DNA of 64,000 nucleotides from Sedimentibacter sp. MB35-C1 (lineage in GTDB: Bacteria > Bacillota > Clostridia > Tissierellales > Sedimentibacteraceae). Under the pieces are notes generated by a model. That model made no database searches, was not told where the DNA came from, and saw nothing but the letters and a program-made list of their open reading frames with translations. Shown here piece by piece: positions 52,327-61,952 of this stretch. Each line of letters opens with the position of its first letter. Position 1 is the stretch's first letter. The stretch spans positions 2,046,001 through 2,110,000 of the forward strand of contig NZ_CP133188.1 of NCBI RefSeq assembly GCF_030913635.1. The letters are read 5' to 3'. The translations under genes and the position numbers were made by a program.

Positions 52327-53187
52327 ATGAAAAAGAAAATGACAATCATGGACTTCAAGAAATTTAAAGAAGAAGGTAGAAAATTTTCATATGTAACGGC
52401 TTATGATTATACAACTGCTTCTATTGTTAATGAAAGCAATTGTGAAATAATACTTGTCGGAGATTCATTGGGTATGATAATGCTTGGATATAGCGGAACA
52501 ACACCTGTTACGATGGATGATATGGTTCACCACATCAGACCTGTTGTTAAAGGAGCACCGGAAACATTTATAGTTGGAGACATGCCTTTTGGATCATACA
52601 ATGTTAGCAAAGAACAGGCGATCATGAGTGCGAACAGGTTAATAAAAGAGACAGGCTGCGATTGTGTTAAGCTTGAAGGTGGAGTTGAAATGGCTGATAC
52701 AATAGCTGCAATGGTTAAAGCAGGAATTCCTGTTATGGGACACATAGGACTTACTCCTCAGACAGCAACTTCTTTGGGCGGTTTTAGAGTTCAGGGCGGA
52801 ACACCGGAGTCAGCTGCAAAATTAATCGAAGACGCTAAAGCCCTTGAAAAAGCAGGCTGTTTTTCAATGGTATTGGAATGTGTGCCAAAAGGAGTAGCTA
52901 AAACATTGACAGAAGCTATAAAAATTCCTGTACTTGGTATTGGAGCTGGACCTTATGTTGACTGCCAGGTACTTGTTACTCAGGACTTGCTGGGAATGTA
53001 CGGCGATTTCAAACCAAAATTCGTAAAATTATTTAAAAACATAAGAAAAGAAATGGTAGAAGGATTAAATGAATTCCACAAAGAAACATTGGAAGGAACT
53101 TTCCCATCAGCTGAATATAGCTTCAATGCAAAAGTTGAAGGCTATGAGCTTGATACATTATACGGCGGAGGTAATTCCAAAAAATAA
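52327..53187 (+). CDS. panB: Ketopantoate hydroxymethyltransferase (PanB), probably run in reverse
   Basis: Transfers a hydroxymethyl group between 5,10-methylene-THF and 2-oxoisovalerate, with ketopantoate as the other partner. The reaction is reversible. The 286 residues hold the metal-binding aspartates in LVGDSLGM and VGDMPFGSY, the lysine in CVKLEGG, the histidine in GHIGLTPQ and the catalytic glutamate in LECVPK, plus IGIGAGPYVDCQVLV. All are intact, so the enzyme should work. panC and panD are absent, while fhs, folD and a formate channel follow, which points to breakdown. GGAGAT precedes the ATG. Confidence 0.92.
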   Translation: MKKKMTIMDFKKFKEEGRKFSYVTAYDYTTASIVNESNCEIILVGDSLGMIMLGYSGTTPVTMDDMVHHIRPVVKGAPETFIVGDMPFGSYNVSKEQAIMSANRLIKETGCDCVKLEGGVEMADTIAAMVKAGIPVMGHIGLTPQTATSLGGFRVQGGTPESAAKLIEDAKALEKAGCFSMVLECVPKGVAKTLTEAIKIPVLGIGAGPYVDCQVLVTQDLLGMYGDFKPKFVKLFKNIRKEMVEGLNEFHKETLEGTFPSAEYSFNAKVEGYELDTLYGGGNSKK

Positions 53188-53229
53188 TAAAGTACCTAAA
53201 CAATAAAAATCTATAGTAATGGAGGATTT

Positions 53230-54915
53230 ATGGCTCAAAAATATTTAAGTGATATAGAAATAGCACAGCAAGCAGTGCCAGAAATAATTAACAACATATC
53301 TGATAAAATGGGAATACCAGATAAGTATGTTGAAAATTATGGTAAATACAAAGCTAAAATTGATTACAGATACTTGTTGAACGATTTGAAAGATAAAAAA
53401 AATTCGAAACTGATTTTAGTAACTGCAATTAATCCTACACCTGCTGGAGAAGGAAAAACAACAACAACCATTGGATTGGGAGATGCTCTTTCAAAACTTG
53501 GTAAAAAAACGATAATTGCCCTTCGGGAGCCTTCATTAGGTCCGGTTTTCGGAGTTAAGGGAGGAGCTGCAGGAGGAGGTTATGCACAGGTTATTCCAAT
53601 GGAAGACATAAACCTGCATTTTACCGGAGATTTTCATGCTATAGGAGCTGCAAATAATCTGTTGGCTGCTATGATTGACAACCATATACATCAGGGAAAT
53701 AAATTAAATATTGACACAAGAAGAATAGTATGGAGAAGAGCTGTTGACATGAATGATAGGCAGTTGCGCCACATAGTCGATGGTTTAGGTGGAAAAAGTG
53801 AAGGTGTTACAAGAGAAGACGGGTTTGATATTACAGTGGCTTCTGAAGTAATGGCTGTATTCTGTCTTTCAAACGACATCTCTGAGTTAAAGAAAAACCT
53901 TTCTAATATAATTGTTGCTTATACAAGAGATGGACAACCTATTACGGCAGGACAGCTTAAAGCTCAAGGTGCAATGGCTGCATTGTTAAAGGATGCGCTA
54001 AAACCCAATCTTGTACAAACTTTGGAAGGAACTCCGGCATTCATTCACGGCGGACCATTTGCAAATATTGCTCACGGATGTAATTCAGTTATTGCGACAA
54101 AAATGGCAAGTAAAATCGCAGACTATACTATAACGGAAGCAGGATTCGGAGCAGATCTTGGTGCTGAGAAATTCATTGACATTAAATGTCGCAAGACAGG
54201 TTTAAAACCAAACGCTGTTGTAATAGTTGCAACAGTAAAAGCGTTAAAATATAACGGTGGGGTTCCTAAGACAGAGTTAGGAGAAGAAAACCTTGATGCT
54301 CTCGAAAAGGGACTTCCAAATCTTCTTAAGCATGTTGAAAACATTACTCAGGTGTTCAAACTTCCTGCGGTGGTTGCAATAAATAAGTTTCCTACAGATA
54401 CAGAAGCTGAACTTAATCTTATAAAAGAAAAATGTAAAGAGCTTGGTGTAAATGTGGCACTTTCCGAAGTCTGGGGAAAAGGGAGCCAAGGCGGAATAGA
54501 GCTTGCTCAGGAAGTGTTAAGACTTTCCGATAAAGAAGGCTCAATGGAATTTGCATATGAATCAAATGCTTCCATAAAAGAAAAAATAAGAGAAATATCA
54601 AAAAAATTATACGGAGCAGATGATGTTGAGTTCTCTTCTAAAGCAAATAAGGAAATAGCAAATTTTGAAAAACTTGGTTTTGGAAATCTTCCGATATGCA
54701 TGGCAAAGAATCAATATTCATTGACAGATGATCCTAAGGTTCTTGGGAGGCCAAAAGGATTTAAGATTACAATAAGAGACATTACAATTTCTGCAGGAGC
54801 AGGATTCTTAGTTGCTTTAACAGGCGATATTATGAAAATGCCAGGACTTCCAAAGGTCCCTGCTGCAGAAAGCATAGACGTAGACATGGAAGGAAAAATA
54901 ATAGGATTGTTTTAA
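53230..54915 (+). CDS. fhs: Formate-tetrahydrofolate ligase
   Basis: Links formate, ATP and THF to give 10-formyl-THF, or makes ATP in the reverse direction in purine and amino-acid fermenters. The 561 residues are the usual length. The P-loop is [18 protein letters not shown] at about residues 75-92. Other marks are [23 protein letters not shown] (in two motifs), the HFTGDFHAI folate region and the [19 protein letters not shown] end. GGAGG precedes the ATG, 42 bp after panB. In this setting it would be the ATP-yielding step. Confidence 0.97.
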   Translation: MAQKYLSDIEIAQQAVPEIINNISDKMGIPDKYVENYGKYKAKIDYRYLLNDLKDKKNSKLILVTAINPTPAGEGKTTTTIGLGDALSKLGKKTIIALREPSLGPVFGVKGGAAGGGYAQVIPMEDINLHFTGDFHAIGAANNLLAAMIDNHIHQGNKLNIDTRRIVWRRAVDMNDRQLRHIVDGLGGKSEGVTREDGFDITVASEVMAVFCLSNDISELKKNLSNIIVAYTRDGQPITAGQLKAQGAMAALLKDALKPNLVQTLEGTPAFIHGGPFANIAHGCNSVIATKMASKIADYTITEAGFGADLGAEKFIDIKCRKTGLKPNAVVIVATVKALKYNGGVPKTELGEENLDALEKGLPNLLKHVENITQVFKLPAVVAINKFPTDTEAELNLIKEKCKELGVNVALSEVWGKGSQGGIELAQEVLRLSDKEGSMEFAYESNASIKEKIREISKKLYGADDVEFSSKANKEIANFEKLGFGNLPICMAKNQYSLTDDPKVLGRPKGFKITIRDITISAGAGFLVALTGDIMKMPGLPKVPAAESIDVDMEGKIIGLF

Positions 54916-54919
54916 TGCT

Positions 54920-54942
54920 AAAAGGCTGCAATGCAGCCTTTT
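54920..54942 (+). terminator. Hairpin between fhs and the formate channel
   Basis: AAAAGGCTGC pairs with GCAGCCTTTT around AAT. No long T run follows, so it may be a partial terminator or mRNA processing site that lowers expression of later genes. Confidence 0.55.
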
Positions 54943-54971
54943 AACAAAATTTCAGCAAAGGAGTTGTTGTT

Positions 54972-55715
54972 TTGAGCAATGCTTGTTTTACGCCAAAAGA
55001 AACTTCTGAAGTTCTGATTACATCAGCACAGAATAAAGTAGCTATGACTACTCGAAAAAGATTGATTATGAGTATAATGGCAGGACTTTATATTTCCTTG
55101 GGAGCGCAAGGGTTTATGGCTTCATATGACAATCCATTTATAAGAGCAGCCGTTTTTCCGGTTGGATTGATGCTCATTGTGCTTGTAGGAGGAGAACTTT
55201 TTACCGGGAACTGCCTTATGACATTTGCTTATCTTCAGAAAAAAATTACGCTTAAAGATTATATGTCAAGTCTAATGCAGGTGCTTATTGGTAATTTCTT
55301 GGGAGCACTATTAGCGGTGGCGCTTTTGTATGCAGGAGGAGTGTACAATAACACTTTTCTTTCGGAAACCATAGTAAAAATAGCTAATTCAAAGTTATCG
55401 CTTACATTTATGGAGGCAATGTACAAGGGAATTTTGTGTAATATTTTGGTTGCACTGGGTGTGTGGTTTGCCACAACTGCAAAAGATACTACAGGTAAAA
55501 TATTGGGATGCTGGTTTCCTATAATGCTTTTTGTACTTAGCGGATATGAGCATGTTGTTGCTAACATGTTTTATCTTCCAATGGCTGCAATTTTTGACCA
55601 TTCTATAACATTGTCGAAAATATTTGCTGCTAATTTTATTCCTGTAGCAATAGGCAACTTTATTGGAGGAGGAATTTTTGTTCCAGTCATGTACTTCAGA
55701 GTTTACCATAAGTAA
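54972..55715 (+). CDS. Formate/nitrite transporter family channel (FocA-like)
   Basis: A 247-residue membrane channel of the FNT family, six hydrophobic segments, moving formate, nitrite or hydrosulfide. Family marks are QGFMASYDNPFIRAAVFPVGLMLIVLVGGELFTGNCL (seen as AAVFPVGLML and GGELFTGNC) and GYEHVVANMFYLPMA. The TTG start at 54972 has AAAGGAG 8 bp upstream. Between fhs and folD it most likely exports formate. Confidence 0.92.
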   Translation: MSNACFTPKETSEVLITSAQNKVAMTTRKRLIMSIMAGLYISLGAQGFMASYDNPFIRAAVFPVGLMLIVLVGGELFTGNCLMTFAYLQKKITLKDYMSSLMQVLIGNFLGALLAVALLYAGGVYNNTFLSETIVKIANSKLSLTFMEAMYKGILCNILVALGVWFATTAKDTTGKILGCWFPIMLFVLSGYEHVVANMFYLPMAAIFDHSITLSKIFAANFIPVAIGNFIGGGIFVPVMYFRVYHK

Positions 55716-55793
55716 TATGAGGGAAATGCGCTAGAAAAATTATATTACTTAAATTAACTTAAAAAATATTTTGTTATTTAACAGGAGGGTGAA

Positions 55794-56657
55794 ATGTCTG
55801 TAGAAACAATAAGGATGGTAGGAAAACCCGTTGCGGATTTTTTAAAAGAAAATATAAAAGAAAGAGTTTCAAATTTAAAGGAAAAAGGGATTGTTCCAAG
55901 AATGATTATTATAAGAGTTGGAGCAAGGGAAGATGATGTATTTTATGAAAGAAGTATTTTAAAGAACTGCAAAAATCTCGGTATTGATGGCATTGTAAGT
56001 GAACTTCCAGCGGATGTTTCAACAGAGGTGCTTAAAAATACTATAGAGGATGCAAACAACAACAGTGAAATTCACGGCATAATGCTTTTCAGACCTCTTC
56101 CAAGCCATTTGGATCAAGAATATATATCAAACATCATAGATCCAAGAAAAGATGTTGACTGCATGTCGCCATTAAATATGGAAAAGATTTTTGAAGGTCA
56201 CAGCAAAAGATTTGCACCATGTACTCCAAAGGCAGTTGTAGAAATGCTTAAATACTATAAAGTTCCTCTTAAGGGAGCAAACATAGCTGTTGCTGGTAGA
56301 AGTCTTGTTGTAGGAAAACCACTTTCAATGCTTCTTTTAGATGAAAATGCAACAGTAACTATTTGTCACTCAAGAACAGGCAACATGAAAGATGTGACAA
56401 AAAATGCAGATATTGTTGTTGCTGCAATTGGTAAGGCAAAGTTTATGAATGAAGATTACTTTACAGAAAATACAGTTGTTATAGATGTGGGAATAAACGA
56501 TGACGGCACAGGGAGCATATGTGGTGACGTTGACTACAGCAGCACATTTGGTAAAGTCAAAGCAATAAACCCTGCAGCAGGTGGCGTAGGAACTATAACT
56601 ACTACAATTCTTCTCGATCAAGCGGTTAAAGCCTGTGAAATGTTAACAGTGAAATAA
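55794..56657 (+). CDS. folD: Methylene-THF dehydrogenase/cyclohydrolase FolD
   Basis: Bifunctional enzyme converting 5,10-methylene-THF to 10-formyl-THF with NAD(P)H. The 287 residues match. The conserved motifs are present with changes in places: the IIRVGAREDD stretch, MLFRPLPSHL, KDVDCMSPLN, FAPCTPKAVVEMLKYY and VAGRSLVVGKPLSMLLL. The catalytic lysine-bearing segment usually written YxxxK appears as FYERSILKNCKNLGI. AACAGGAGG lies before the ATG. It links PanB to Fhs. Confidence 0.95.
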   Translation: MSVETIRMVGKPVADFLKENIKERVSNLKEKGIVPRMIIIRVGAREDDVFYERSILKNCKNLGIDGIVSELPADVSTEVLKNTIEDANNNSEIHGIMLFRPLPSHLDQEYISNIIDPRKDVDCMSPLNMEKIFEGHSKRFAPCTPKAVVEMLKYYKVPLKGANIAVAGRSLVVGKPLSMLLLDENATVTICHSRTGNMKDVTKNADIVVAAIGKAKFMNEDYFTENTVVIDVGINDDGTGSICGDVDYSSTFGKVKAINPAAGGVGTITTTILLDQAVKACEMLTVK

Positions 56658-56711
56658 AGCATCAAAATATACAAGTGTAAATTAGGTATAAAAATATATT
56701 AAATATAAATT

Positions 56712-56803
56712 AGAGTAGAAACCAGTGCGTTAAGTACCGAAGGATGGGAGGTTGCCTTCGGGCGAGAAGCTATTAAGCTTGCGGTACAGTTTCGCATCCG
56801 CTA
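56712..56803 (+). ncRNA. Tetrahydrofolate riboswitch upstream of folT
   Basis: GAGTAGAAACCAGTGCGTTAAGT opens the P1/P2 side. GGATGGGAGGTTGCC and GGGCGAGAAGC follow, then TTGCGGTAC and the closing CGCATCCGCT at 56793-56802. These fit the THF-I riboswitch consensus, including the GCGTTAAGT and GCATCCGC blocks. It precedes a folate-transporter gene and ends before its ribosome site, so it probably works on translation or termination. Confidence 0.88.
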
Positions 56804-56844
56804 TTTATTTGCTTCTTTCGTAGTTGGAACATGAAAGGAGATTT

Positions 56845-57375
56845 ATGAACAAAATATCATTAAAAGAATTAAAATTCGATTCAAATTCCGTTGCAATGGC
56901 AGGTATGTTTGTTGCTATGGAAATAGTTTTATCAAGATTTTTTTCAATTTCAGCTTGGAATATCAAAATAGGCTTTGGCTTTGTTCCTGTTGTAATAGCT
57001 GCAATGTTATTGGGACCTGTTAAGGGTGGAATAGTTGCGGCTTTAGGGGATTTTTTTGGAGCTATTTTATTTCCCATTGGAGCATATTTTCCTGGATTTA
57101 CCTTAACGGCATTTGTTACGGGAATTGTATACGGTGTTTTCTTGCATGAGAAGCAGTCTATCGCAAGAATTTCAGTTGCAATTGGAATTAATCAGCTCGT
57201 ACTGAGTTTGCTTTTAAACACATTTTGGATATCCATATTGTATGGAGCTCCTTACAAGCCTTTGCTTCTTACCAGGATGATGCAGTGTGTTTTTTTAATA
57301 CCGGTGCAGCTTGTTACAATATTTGTGATTTCGAAATCTGCAATAAGAAAATTGGCTTTTCAAGTTAATAGATAA
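56845..57375 (+). CDS. folT: Folate ECF transporter S component FolT
   Basis: A 176-residue membrane protein of about five or six hydrophobic segments, the substrate-binding subunit for folate that plugs into the shared ECF transport module. The start region (NSVAMAGMFVAMEIVLSRFFSISAWNIKIGFGFVPVVIAAMLLGPVKGG as motifs LSRFFSISAWN and KIGFGFVPVV) and NTFWISILYG match FolT. ATG 56845 has AAAGGAG at 56833-56839. The THF riboswitch just upstream supports the substrate. It brings in the cofactor of the neighbouring one-carbon route. Confidence 0.93.
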   Translation: MNKISLKELKFDSNSVAMAGMFVAMEIVLSRFFSISAWNIKIGFGFVPVVIAAMLLGPVKGGIVAALGDFFGAILFPIGAYFPGFTLTAFVTGIVYGVFLHEKQSIARISVAIGINQLVLSLLLNTFWISILYGAPYKPLLLTRMMQCVFLIPVQLVTIFVISKSAIRKLAFQVNR

Positions 57376-57426
57376 ATTTGTGATATTATGATTGCAGCAC
57401 AAATTTCTTAATATATTTAATTTATG

Positions 57427-57451
57427 ACTTACCTATAAGGTAAGTTTTTTA
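57427..57451 (+). terminator. Terminator after folT
   Basis: ACTTACCT at 57427-57434 pairs with AGGTAAGT at 57438-57445, followed by T6. Confidence 0.88.
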
Positions 57452-57586
57452 TTTTTTGTATTTTCTTTAAGATTTTTAATGGTTATAAATATTGCGGGTC
57501 AGAATCATTCTTGACCTGAGTAACCATATGAGTTAATATATAAAAGATTTGAGTTATCTAATAAATCTAGACTCTGGGGAGGAAAC

Positions 57587-59902
57587 ATGGCGCTTGAAAA
57601 TCATAAGGATTACAGTTTAGAAAAAAAGAGACTTAAGGAAACGGTAGAATATATAGAAAATATTATTGGTGCATCCCAGCAGAATAAGGATTTGTACAAA
57701 AACGAAATTAAAGATGCTTATGCTAATTTGGATCCAACTGACAGCAGTTTAAGTTATGTATCAATAATGCTTCACACAAGACTTCTTGACGAGCTTGAAT
57801 TGAATTTTGACAGATTGGAAAAATCAAAGGAAAAGCCCTACTTTGCCAGAATAGATTTTAGGGAGGACGGCAAAGAAAACATAGAAAAATTTTATGTAGG
57901 AAAGCTGTCGCTTTTAAGACCTGATTGGGATATTCCCATGATACTTGACTGGCGTTCACCTTTGGCCAGCGTATACTATGATGGACGATTAGGAAATGTA
58001 ACCTATGTCAATGACCTAGGTGAAGATATGAAAGGTGAGCTTCTGTTAAAAAGGCAGTATGAAATAGAAAATTGTCACCTTAAAGGTATAATGGATGTGG
58101 ATATAACAGCCACAGATACTTTTTTGCAGGCATCTTTAGGTGAAAACAAAGATAATAGACTAAAAGATATTGTTTCTACAATTCAATCTGAGCAAAATGC
58201 CATAATAAGAGCAGACATAAATAAACCGCTAATTGTTCAGGGGGTGGCAGGAAGCGGTAAGACTACTATTGCTCTTCACAGAATTGCTTACTTAATTTAC
58301 ACTTATGAAAGATCATTTCATCCTGAAGAGTTCATGATTATTGCACCAAACAGGTTATTCCTTAACTATATTTCAGGCGTTTTGCCGGAACTTGGGGCGG
58401 ATAGCGTAAAGCAGACTACATATGCAGATTATGTTTTTGAACTTATTGGAAATAAATATAAACTTACGGATTCAGAAGAAAAACTTCTTTTTCTGATTAA
58501 CAAAAAACAAGAAGATGCAAATGAAGGACGAGAAAAAGGGCTTGCTGTAAAAACTTCAGCGTTTAAGGGATCACTTGCATTTAAAAACATTATTGCAAGG
58601 TATGTTAATGAAATAGAATTAAGTTGTATTCCTCAGGAAGATTTTATGCTTGAAGGTCACAGGCTTATGAGTGTTAAAGAAATTAAGAGCGTTATTTTAA
58701 GAGATTATAGGCATCTTCCTTTGTACAAAAGATTTCAACAGCTGGAAAAACATCTAAGGTTCAGATTGGATAATGAAAAAGATTCAATATATGATGAAGA
58801 AAAGCTTTCCTACGACAGGAAGATTGAAATCATAAGGCACAATGAACCGGAAGGCGAGGAGAGAAGGCTTGTTATAGTTGATCTTCTTAACTTAAGAGAT
58901 GCTGCACTTGAAAAAGTCAAAAAAGAAATAAAAATTGCCGTAAAAAGCTATATGAGCAGATTTATTGAAAAAGATTTGTTTGATTGTTATAAGGGGATTG
59001 TAACAGAAGGAGAAAAACTTATAGAGTTAAGTTTGGGAAAACTTAGTGAAGAGCTTGCGTTTTTTACAGCAGACTATTCCAAAAAAATTCTTGATAGTGG
59101 ATGTATAGAACTTGAAGACCTGGCGCCGCTTCTGTATTTGAAACATAGATTGATGGGATTTGATGAAAAAGCTGATATAAAATATGTTGTAATAGATGAA
59201 GCTCAAGACTTCAGCCTCTTTCAGTTTTATGCCCTTAGAAAGATTTTTAACACTGAATTTTTTACAATTCTTGGAGATTTGTCTCAGGGAATTCATTCAT
59301 ATAGGAGCCTTAAAAATTGGAAATCAGTGCAGAGCAAAATATTTGAACAGAATGGACAATATCTCACACTTGAGCAAAGCTACAGAACTACCATAGAAAT
59401 TATGGATTTGGCTAATGAAGTAATAAAACTTGTTCCTAATGATGAACTTATAACTGCAAAGCCTGTAGTTCGACATGGGGATATTCCAAGTATTATGAAG
59501 TTTAAAACAAAAAAAGAACTTTTAAAAGAAACATGCCAAAAAGTTCTTGAGCTTATTTCTCAAGGTTATAAATCAGTAGCAATTATAGGAAAAACTCCGA
59601 AGGAGTGCAGTGCAATTCACAAAGAGCTTAAGAAGAATGAGGAGCTTGATATAAAGCTGATTGTAGGGAAGGAAGAGGAATATGACAACACAATTGTAGT
59701 TCTTCCTTCATATTTGTCAAAGGGCTTAGAATTCGATGCAGTAATAATTGTAAATGTTGATGACGAATACAGCGAAGATGAGCTGGACCTGAAGCTTTTA
59801 TATGTTGCAATGACAAGAGCTCAACATAAGCTATATGTATACTTTAAGGAAGGTAACAACAGTCTTTTGGAAAGACTAGGCAGCAACCAACAGTCACAAT
59901 AG
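57587..59902 (+). CDS. helD: RNA polymerase recycling motor HelD (UvrD-like)
   Basis: A 771-residue superfamily-1 ATPase that frees stalled RNA polymerase. A helical N-terminal arm (residues 1-110) and a beta-rich region (about 115-160, RIDFREDGKENIEKFYVG, DWRSPLASVYYD) precede the motor. Walker A is VQGVAGSGKTTIALHRIAYL at about 217. VVIDEAQDFS is Walker B, and LEQSYRT and ATMTRAQHKLY are helicase motifs. The length matches the Firmicute HelD class. GGGGAGG precedes the ATG. It is a single-gene unit. Confidence 0.92.
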   Translation: MALENHKDYSLEKKRLKETVEYIENIIGASQQNKDLYKNEIKDAYANLDPTDSSLSYVSIMLHTRLLDELELNFDRLEKSKEKPYFARIDFREDGKENIEKFYVGKLSLLRPDWDIPMILDWRSPLASVYYDGRLGNVTYVNDLGEDMKGELLLKRQYEIENCHLKGIMDVDITATDTFLQASLGENKDNRLKDIVSTIQSEQNAIIRADINKPLIVQGVAGSGKTTIALHRIAYLIYTYERSFHPEEFMIIAPNRLFLNYISGVLPELGADSVKQTTYADYVFELIGNKYKLTDSEEKLLFLINKKQEDANEGREKGLAVKTSAFKGSLAFKNIIARYVNEIELSCIPQEDFMLEGHRLMSVKEIKSVILRDYRHLPLYKRFQQLEKHLRFRLDNEKDSIYDEEKLSYDRKIEIIRHNEPEGEERRLVIVDLLNLRDAALEKVKKEIKIAVKSYMSRFIEKDLFDCYKGIVTEGEKLIELSLGKLSEELAFFTADYSKKILDSGCIELEDLAPLLYLKHRLMGFDEKADIKYVVIDEAQDFSLFQFYALRKIFNTEFFTILGDLSQGIHSYRSLKNWKSVQSKIFEQNGQYLTLEQSYRTTIEIMDLANEVIKLVPNDELITAKPVVRHGDIPSIMKFKTKKELLKETCQKVLELISQGYKSVAIIGKTPKECSAIHKELKKNEELDIKLIVGKEEEYDNTIVVLPSYLSKGLEFDAVIIVNVDDEYSEDELDLKLLYVAMTRAQHKLYVYFKEGNNSLLERLGSNQQSQ

Positions 59903-59982
59903 GATGTCAGGTTGTGTTAAGATAAAAAGCTGCAGCTTTATGTCTTATGCTGCACCTAATAACGCAGGTGAAGAGCGGTCGA

Positions 59983-61734
59983 TTACCTGTTTGCAATACT
60001 TTTGTTGTAGTCATTTAATTTACGGTATAAAGTCCTTAGACCCATTCCCAGCTCTTCTGAAGCAAGAGTTTTTCCTTTAACATCCCAGCCGTACCTGTCT
60101 ATTGTTTCGATTATTATTTTATGCTCGTTTTCTTTTATAGGATTTACGGCGGCAGATGTATCTGCTTGTTTATCCTCGTAGAAGTCAAGCGGCAAATCCG
60201 CCGGTGTGATTACTTCTTTTTCGGTTATGTTTACACAATATTCAACTACGTTTTCAAGCTGTCTTATATTGCCGGGCCAATATGAATTGTTCAGTATATC
60301 ATATACTTTGTTGTCAAAACCCAATATTTGTTTTTTTAATTTTCTATTATAAAATTTCAAAAAATCGTTAGCTAATATGCTTATATCTTCACGTCTTTGC
60401 CTTAGAGGAATTAGTTTCATAGGTATTACATTCAGTCTGTAAAACAAATCTGAACGGAAGCTTTTTTTTTTTATCATTTCTTCAAGGTTTCGATTTGATG
60501 CTGCAATTATTCTCACATCTACATTTATAGGAGTGATACCTCCTACTTTTTCAAAAGTTGATTCCTGTAAAACGTTTAAAAGTTTAGCTTGCATGTTTAT
60601 GGGAATTTCACTTATTTCGTCAAGAAAAAGCGTTCCTTCATTTGCAAGTTCGAACTTACCGGGTTTTCCGTACTTGCTTGCACCGGTGAAAGCTCCGGCT
60701 TCATATCCGAAAAGTTCACTTTCAAAAAGATTTTCTGGTATGCTCGTACAGTTTACAATAATAAAAGGTTTATTTTTTCTTTTGCTTTCATAGTGAATGG
60801 CCTTGGCAAGAAGCCCTTTTCCGGTTCCTGTTTCGCCGGATATAAAGACGGTTGAAGGGCTGTTTGCTATTTTTTTAATAGTTTTTTTTATGAGCTTAAC
60901 ATGTTCGCTTTTACCTTTAATGCTGTCAATGTTATAAGGCTGGTCATTTTTAATGTTTAAATTAACGCTATCTGAGAGAATGGCTTTGTTGTAGTTTATT
61001 CTTATAGCAGTTCCGACAGATACATCATTGTTTCTTAGAGGAGTTGAAAAAACTCTGACAGGAGAATCGTTAATTTTAACTTTATAATTTGATATTGACC
61101 TTCCGCTTAAGATGACCGAGACTACATTGTTTGGAAAAAGCTGATGAATATTTTTGGTGTTCATACCGCAGGATGCAAAAAAATCAAGTGCTGCGGCATT
61201 TATTATTTCAATGTTTCCCTCTGCGTCTGTAGTTATAAACCCATCTTCTGACAAATCAAGTATTGTGGTTAGAGATGATTTTGAGGCTGTAGAATCAAAT
61301 GCTTTGTATTGCTGCATTATAAAAAGCGACAGAAGGTGTGCGAATTGCTCGATAATATTTGTGTAGTAGTCGATATTGTTGACAATTCTGTCATGGCTTT
61401 CCTTGGAAAATGAAGTGAAAGAAAGTACTCCAAGGGGTTCTGTGTTAACTGTAATGCTTTTTAGTATTTCAATTGTTGAAGGACAATTATCTTTAAATCT
61501 GCATCCCAAGCAAGCTGCCATATGACCGGGATTATTTACTGTCACATTTCCTTTCATTATTACTTCCTGAATGGAAGGAGAATGAACAACGCGCCCTTTG
61601 ATTCTCAAATAGGATTCGGTGCTTATAACTAAATTGCTTTCGGTATCAAAAACAGCATAGTCAATATTAAAGATACTTTTAATTATGTTTAAAATATTTT
61701 TTATTTCATTTTCGTAATTATATAAGTTTATCAT
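59983..61734 (-). CDS. Sigma-54-dependent activator with a cysteine-bearing sensor domain
   Basis: A 583-residue enhancer-binding protein. Residues 1-140 form an N-terminal sensor with CX2CX5C at Cys75, Cys78 and Cys84 (CLGCRFKDNC), possibly metal- or redox-responsive. A PAS domain lies at about 150-260. The AAA+ domain (about 280-510) has Walker A GETGTGKGLLAK, the GAFTGA loop intact and Walker B GTLFLDEI. A Fis-like helix-turn-helix ends it (RYGWDVKGKTLASEELGMGLRTLYRKL). It diverges from the SDR gene, which has a -24/-12 promoter, and is surely its activator. Confidence 0.95.
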   Translation of the reverse strand: MINLYNYENEIKNILNIIKSIFNIDYAVFDTESNLVISTESYLRIKGRVVHSPSIQEVIMKGNVTVNNPGHMAACLGCRFKDNCPSTIEILKSITVNTEPLGVLSFTSFSKESHDRIVNNIDYYTNIIEQFAHLLSLFIMQQYKAFDSTASKSSLTTILDLSEDGFITTDAEGNIEIINAAALDFFASCGMNTKNIHQLFPNNVVSVILSGRSISNYKVKINDSPVRVFSTPLRNNDVSVGTAIRINYNKAILSDSVNLNIKNDQPYNIDSIKGKSEHVKLIKKTIKKIANSPSTVFISGETGTGKGLLAKAIHYESKRKNKPFIIVNCTSIPENLFESELFGYEAGAFTGASKYGKPGKFELANEGTLFLDEISEIPINMQAKLLNVLQESTFEKVGGITPINVDVRIIAASNRNLEEMIKKKSFRSDLFYRLNVIPMKLIPLRQRREDISILANDFLKFYNRKLKKQILGFDNKVYDILNNSYWPGNIRQLENVVEYCVNITEKEVITPADLPLDFYEDKQADTSAAVNPIKENEHKIIIETIDRYGWDVKGKTLASEELGMGLRTLYRKLNDYNKSIANR

Positions 61735-61769
61735 AAGTCCTCCTATATATTTAATTAATTATATAACTA

Positions 61770-61787
61770 ATTGACATATGAATCAAT
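61770..61787. promoter_or_regulatory. Candidate enhancer site for the sigma-54 activator
   Basis: ATTGA at 61770-61774 and TCAAT at 61783-61787 form a palindrome, about 115 bp before the -24 box. A second ATTGACA follows near 61790. The distance fits an upstream activating sequence. Confidence 0.4.
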
Positions 61788-61902
61788 AAAATTGACAAAA
61801 ATGGCAAGAAAACATTATCTTAAGAATAATTTTTATAATAATAAATTTAAAGCAGTTGTGTAATTAGAGTAGTTTTATTTTTTTTATTTATAATGTCAAT
61901 AT

Positions 61903-61918
61903 TGGCACAATAAATGCT
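61903..61918 (+). promoter_or_regulatory. Sigma-54 promoter of the SDR/GcvPA-like unit
   Basis: TGGCAC at 61903-61908 and TGCT at 61915-61918 give the -24/-12 elements with GG and GC at the correct 10-bp spacing. Thirteen of the consensus positions that matter are kept, differing only at the base after TGGCAC and one T of TTGC. The ATG is 35 bp downstream. Confidence 0.85.
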
Positions 61919-61952
61919 ATTATTATAGTAAATAAAAATAGGGGGGTCAAAA

